Assembly: GCA_022605955.1 (NCBI GenBank)
Contig: JAKCOZ010000032.1
Coordinates: 7,192,001-7,256,000 of the forward strand
DNA: 64,000 nucleotides
DNA from: Rallus limicola
Taxonomy: Eukaryota > Chordata > Aves > Gruiformes > Rallidae
Reading direction: 5' to 3'
Part shown: positions 60,201 through 64,000 of the stretch, in pieces
Numbering within the stretch: the first letter of the stretch is position 1
Layout of the letters: each line of letters starts with the position of its first letter
Made by a program: the position numbers and the translations under genes
Notes under the pieces: generated by a model
Seen by the model: the letters and a program-made list of their open reading frames with translations, nothing else
Databases searched by the model: none
Told to the model about the DNA's origin: nothing

Positions 60201-62882
60201 AAGCACCACAGAGCACGATGCCACGGTGAAAATGGAAGCTGAACTGCAAATAAGGACTTGTCAGCTGTGACAGCTTTTAGTGCTGTGCTCAAGTGCCCAT
60301 AGTGCTGAAGTGCCTCTAGAACTTGCCTCGCACGCTGGCCACCTGGCATCTTATCGGGAAATGCATCTCAAGAGAGACATACCAAATTGTGTGAGAGGAC
60401 AAAAGTTACTTCAGCTTTTGGCTAGGAATCCAAAATCAGGACGGGGATTTATATTTGTCAGTGTGAAGTGATACATGCCGAGGTGTTATAAAACCAAAAC
60501 ACAGCTGTTATTTGTCTGGACCACTTTTTGTGCTGCCAAGGAAAGCTCTGCTGTGCTATAATTGGAGAGCAGACATCCCAGAGCTCATCGGGCTTGTAAG
60601 TACCAGTATAAATTGCAAAACCTTCCATTAAAGATCACGCTGGATATGATTTATTGGATTTATTAAAATAGGGAGGAAAGAAACTGCTTTAGATACCACT
60701 CTGAAAAGCAGAATTATTAATGCTTAAGGTGGGAACTGAAGCGAGAAAGCAGGAACCCCCTGCATTTTCTGTTCATGCTGAGGGCCTGAGCAGGGCTTTC
60801 CCTCTCAAAGGCCTCCCCTCCAAATCTGCCATCTCTCAACTCCAAACAACTCCTCCCATTTCTTCTCCCTTCCCTTTCTCTGAGCAGGTTGAAACCTCCG
60901 GAAGGTGAGGAGCACTACAGCCGAACAGAAAAAACAGACAACATTTGAGACTTTTCCATGCAACCAGTGAGCTAGAGCTCACTAGGATTCATAAATTCAT
61001 GGATGATATGCAAGCAGTCGCTCAGTGACTTCACTGGTTTCAGTTCGGAGTCATTACATCAACATCATAAATTTCAGCTCTGCATGCTGAACTGGCTGAC
61101 TTTAACCATGCCTGTTGAAGGGATCCCTATCAGTCTGTACCTGCAGACTTCCCTGGAACTGCTAGTTGCAGTACTGATAGCCACGTTCTCAAGGATGATG
61201 TCTTTCTACTTACAGATTAGCACTATAGGAAATTATTTGTTCCCGTTGAGAATATTCTGAACACAAGGAACTAAAATTTACTGTTTAAATTCTCTGAGAA
61301 TAACTAGTTGTATTGTAGGATAATAGCAAAGCACTGAAGAGTAACGACCTTTAAACATACAGGTCCTGTCCTCCAGGATTTCCTTGAAATGATGATCTTG
61401 CACATCAGCCTACCTTCTGTGGAAAATCTTTGGATTGGTTCAATACAGCCAAGTTTGGAGCTACACATCTGGGCACTCACAGCCCTTACTATCACATACA
61501 GAATTACTGACGCAGAGCAAACTGACAGCTGCCTTTCACAAGCTCCAAGGTACACTTTGGGGGGGACAAGTCTCCTAGCTCATGTTTGCTTATTCACGTA
61601 GGACACGTGCCGAATACAGATTGGATGATGGAAGTGGGCTGAGCTGATGCCACCAATTTCAGTAGAGCTGATGACTTCTGCCACCTTCAGCTGCAGTGCA
61701 GTTAGGGGACTGTTGTCTTGCAATGTGAAATGTCACTCCATTTTAGAAACTGTATGGAGTTCCAACGCTTGCAGAAACTTTTCACTTGCTGACACCACCG
61801 TGCCTAAGTATTGGCTCCCATTTGATAGACTGCACAAAGGCCAGAATTATGAAGCTCAAAGTACTCAAATACTTACATTTTTAGCAATGATTGCTAGCAG
61901 TTTGCACTACAGTTTGATGCATGCAGTAGATTCAGAACAGCACATCTGCTTCTTTGAAAGATTATTTGAGATATTATACTTCCCCATAGTGGTCCCAAAG
62001 GGGAATGCATCACAGATTATACAGAAATTCAAACATACAGCCTAGTTATTTAGCTTTATTTCTGTATTTCTCTCCCTTCTTGGGCTACTAACTGATAAGG
62101 CTTGATTTCTCACCAGATACTATCCCCTAACACTGTTGGAACTCACTTGCAATTCACAGCTGTTTTTAAAATTAATGCTTTTGTTGGATACATCCATTGT
62201 ATTACAAGAACTGACAAAAACAAATACACTATCAATCCTATAGATCTGGGAATCTTCATGTAGCACTGCAGACCACATTCGTTTCAGGAGCCCTTCAAAT
62301 CTTTCAGTGACATTATCAAATTCTGCACAAGATTCATTTCATTACAACACAGACAGGTTTTGGGATGGGCTTGGTGGTGCCAAGTCTGTGTGCACGCTCC
62401 TTCTGCCTAAAGGGATCCTGCTTACATTTTATTACTGCCAGTGACCTATGAAGCCAGTGGGCTACCACCTAAACAAGCATAAAAAAACATGAATTATTCA
62501 AACTTCAGAAGATTCAGGCACAAATCCAGTCTCACTTCAGCACACAAAATCAATGGGTTACAACTCTTAATTGTTACCCAGATCAGTCGTCACATGGCAG
62601 TTTCACATGCTGTCAGAAAGTTGACTGTGAATACAGTACCACTCATCCAATCTCATTGAAAACACTGCATCAAGTGCACATGAAAAAAGAAATCTAAAGC
62701 ATCACAAACAACCAAAAAAAAAAAACCCCAAAAAGCATTTGGAAGGTACTATACTAAAAAGGGCAGACCAGCAGTAACTGAGAGAGAGAGGATTCAAGTC
62801 AATCAAACAGGGTCAGCCAACAAAAAAAATTTTATCAGGTATTGTAAAGTGCATAACAATCCCCCTCCTCACATCAGAAAAC
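57250..62882. other. Single-copy non-coding DNA
   Basis: No gene or transposon is recognised in 5.6 kb. The longest frames are 132 codons (61647-62045, plus) and 120 codons (59091-59453, plus), without domains. The segment 57515-57670 has motif-rich unique sequence including TTAAGTGG at 57534-57541. An AT-rich palindrome (CTAATAATT TG AATTATTAG) lies at 58342-58361. Confidence 0.5.
58510..58544. repeat. Polypurine tract: A12, G8, AA, G13
   Basis: Twelve A are followed by eight G, two A and thirteen G. This is length-unstable low-complexity DNA with G-quadruplex and triplex potential. No gene or transposon end adjoins it. Confidence 0.85.
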
Positions 62883-63032
62883 CAAACTGGCATTACTGCA
62901 CTGGATGTGTATTTCAATGACCATCTTGGGAAAAATCCATCTCCATGGCAAAACAAGCAAACTGATGTTACTGCACTGGACATGTATTTCAGTGGCAACC
63001 TTGGGAAAAATCCATCCCCGTGGAAAGACTGT
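62883..63032. repeat. 75-bp tandem duplication
   Basis: Two units of exactly 75 bases (62883-62957 and 62958-63032) share CAAACTG, TTACTGCACTGGA, TGTATTTCA, TTGGGAAAAATCCAT and TGG, with about 80% identity by eye. The period is a multiple of three, so plus-strand and minus-strand frames both show a 25-residue repeat (ALD.YF...LGKNPSPW on the plus strand). A coding origin is possible but unsupported. It is not a satellite I recognise. Confidence 0.8.
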
Positions 63033-63056
63033 TGTATATTAGAAGACTTTACTACA

Positions 63057-63089
63057 TTTTTCCAACTCAGGATATTCTATGATCCTGTA
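63057..63089 (+). mobile_element. CR1 LINE, extreme 3' end (about 33 bp)
   Basis: TTCCAACTCAGGATATTCTA followed by TGATCCTG is a CR1 3' terminus with one degenerate tail unit, directly upstream of a second CR1 end. Upstream sequence is not recognisably CR1. Confidence 0.6.
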
Positions 63090-63298
63090 CCAGCGATGGA
63101 ACCCGAGGGAACGGTATGAGAGGAGGTTTAGGTTGGATATTAGGAACAGGCTCAATACTTAGAGGAGGGTCGGGCAACACGGCTGAGGTCAAGAAGCATC
63201 TGGACAATGCCCTCAGTTGCATGCCCTGTGTGAAGCCAGGACTTGGACTTGTTGATCCCACATGGATCCCTTCCAGCTCAGGCTATTCTATGATTCTG
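63090..63298 (+). mobile_element. CR1 LINE, 3' UTR fragment
   Basis: A plus-strand CR1 3' region: GAGGAGGTTTAGGTTGGATA, a middle with AGAAGCATCTGGACAATGCC, then ACTTGGACTTGTTGATCCCA, CCCTTCCAGCTCAGGC and the tail TATTCTATGATTCTG. It is short, without ORF2, and more diverged from the other copies, suggesting an older subfamily. It begins where the preceding CR1 end stops. Confidence 0.85.
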
Positions 63299-64000
63299 AT
63301 AAATCATACTGATAAAACTCAAGTTCTGCTGCCTTGAACGACAGCAGTTCGGTTACCAGCTCACAGACCACACTGAACAGCAGAGCCTGCGGTTGCTGCA
63401 GACAACCCTCAGAGAGGCAGCTCTCTCCACTTCACTGACTTTGCCCAAACTACCACTTCTCATCATCCCCGTCAGAGCTGGGTGAGCAGGGACAGAGTGC
63501 AACATTCAGAGTTACAGGATTGTGTTGGGGAGCAACACCCATCCTGTGAAACAGAATGCTATCTCTGTGGGTTTCATAAGCCAGAGCTGAAATAGCACCA
63601 CTTGAACATGCAGCTTAAGACACATGAGGACAGATCACAACTATACAAAGGAGCATGTCTGCAGATGCACGATTCCATCTTTGTTTTGCACAAAGAGATT
63701 GACTAGAGCTGCCCAATTGCTCCCTACAGGGACATATGTAGTCAAATTATAATTCATTATCCTACAACTGCCAAGCGCTTGTTTGATTCAACTGTTAGGT
63801 GCCTTCTCAATGCTGATTTATTAACAGCAATTAGCCAGGTATTTAGAGACAAAACCAACCTGCTAGTAACCAGAGCGCTGTTTCCAAAGTCATTTGGCAA
63901 TGCTGGTGCACCAAGGTGCTTTTCCTGTGGAAGGTGACAAGGAAGAGCTGCCAGGCTGGGTGCTGGGACAAAACACAACAGCACTGCTGGTAACATTGCA
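63299..64000. other. Single-copy DNA to the window edge
   Basis: No feature is recognised. A 79-codon minus frame (63757-63996) close to the edge encodes no known domain; a continuation beyond the window cannot be judged. Confidence 0.5.

Overview
The window reads as bird nuclear DNA with no recognisable protein-coding gene. The main evidence is a set of CR1 LINE fragments carrying the 8-bp ATTCTRTG-type 3' tails typical of avian CR1, and LTRs that resemble families widespread in modern birds. The LTR ends (TGTCCTGGTTTCAG... and TGTGGTGGTTGAGCCC...) recall families I know from Neoaves, so a neoavian bird is likely, but the species cannot be read from the sequence. No exon, rRNA, tRNA or CRISPR array could be supported. 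The window is most simply a gene desert or the inside of a very large intron.

Layout. 1-12.7 kb: single-copy AT-rich DNA with a TA microsatellite and a diverged 34-bp tandem duplication. 12.7-15.6 kb: two minus-strand CR1 3' fragments around a stretch that may be a conserved regulatory element. 15.6-23.5 kb: single-copy DNA with a G/T-rich block and a purine-skewed block. 23.5-24.7 kb: a 1.2-kb GC-rich LTR on the minus strand. 24.7-29.5 kb: CR1 scraps and one 1-kb plus-strand CR1 with a decayed reverse transcriptase. 33.8 kb: a perfect 39-bp-arm hairpin whose right arm is tandemly duplicated. 34.3-34.9 kb: an ERVL-like LTR (plus strand) with a short internal remnant. 36.8-37.8 kb: another decayed CR1 with reverse-transcriptase sequence. 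43.5-44.3 kb: two CR1 pieces, tail to tail. 52.8-57.2 kb: two minus-strand solo LTRs of the same ERVL-like family, each with its own 5-bp target duplication. 62.9-63.3 kb: a 75-bp tandem duplication followed by two CR1 3' ends.

Nothing here forms a gene system. The content is an inactive transposon landscape: old CR1 fragments, younger LTR insertions about 97% alike by eye, low-complexity tracts, and long single-copy stretches whose function, if any, would be regulatory. The most unusual item is the 33.83-33.96 kb hairpin and tandem structure. All open reading frames in single-copy DNA are short (152 codons or fewer), match no family I recognise, and are treated as chance.
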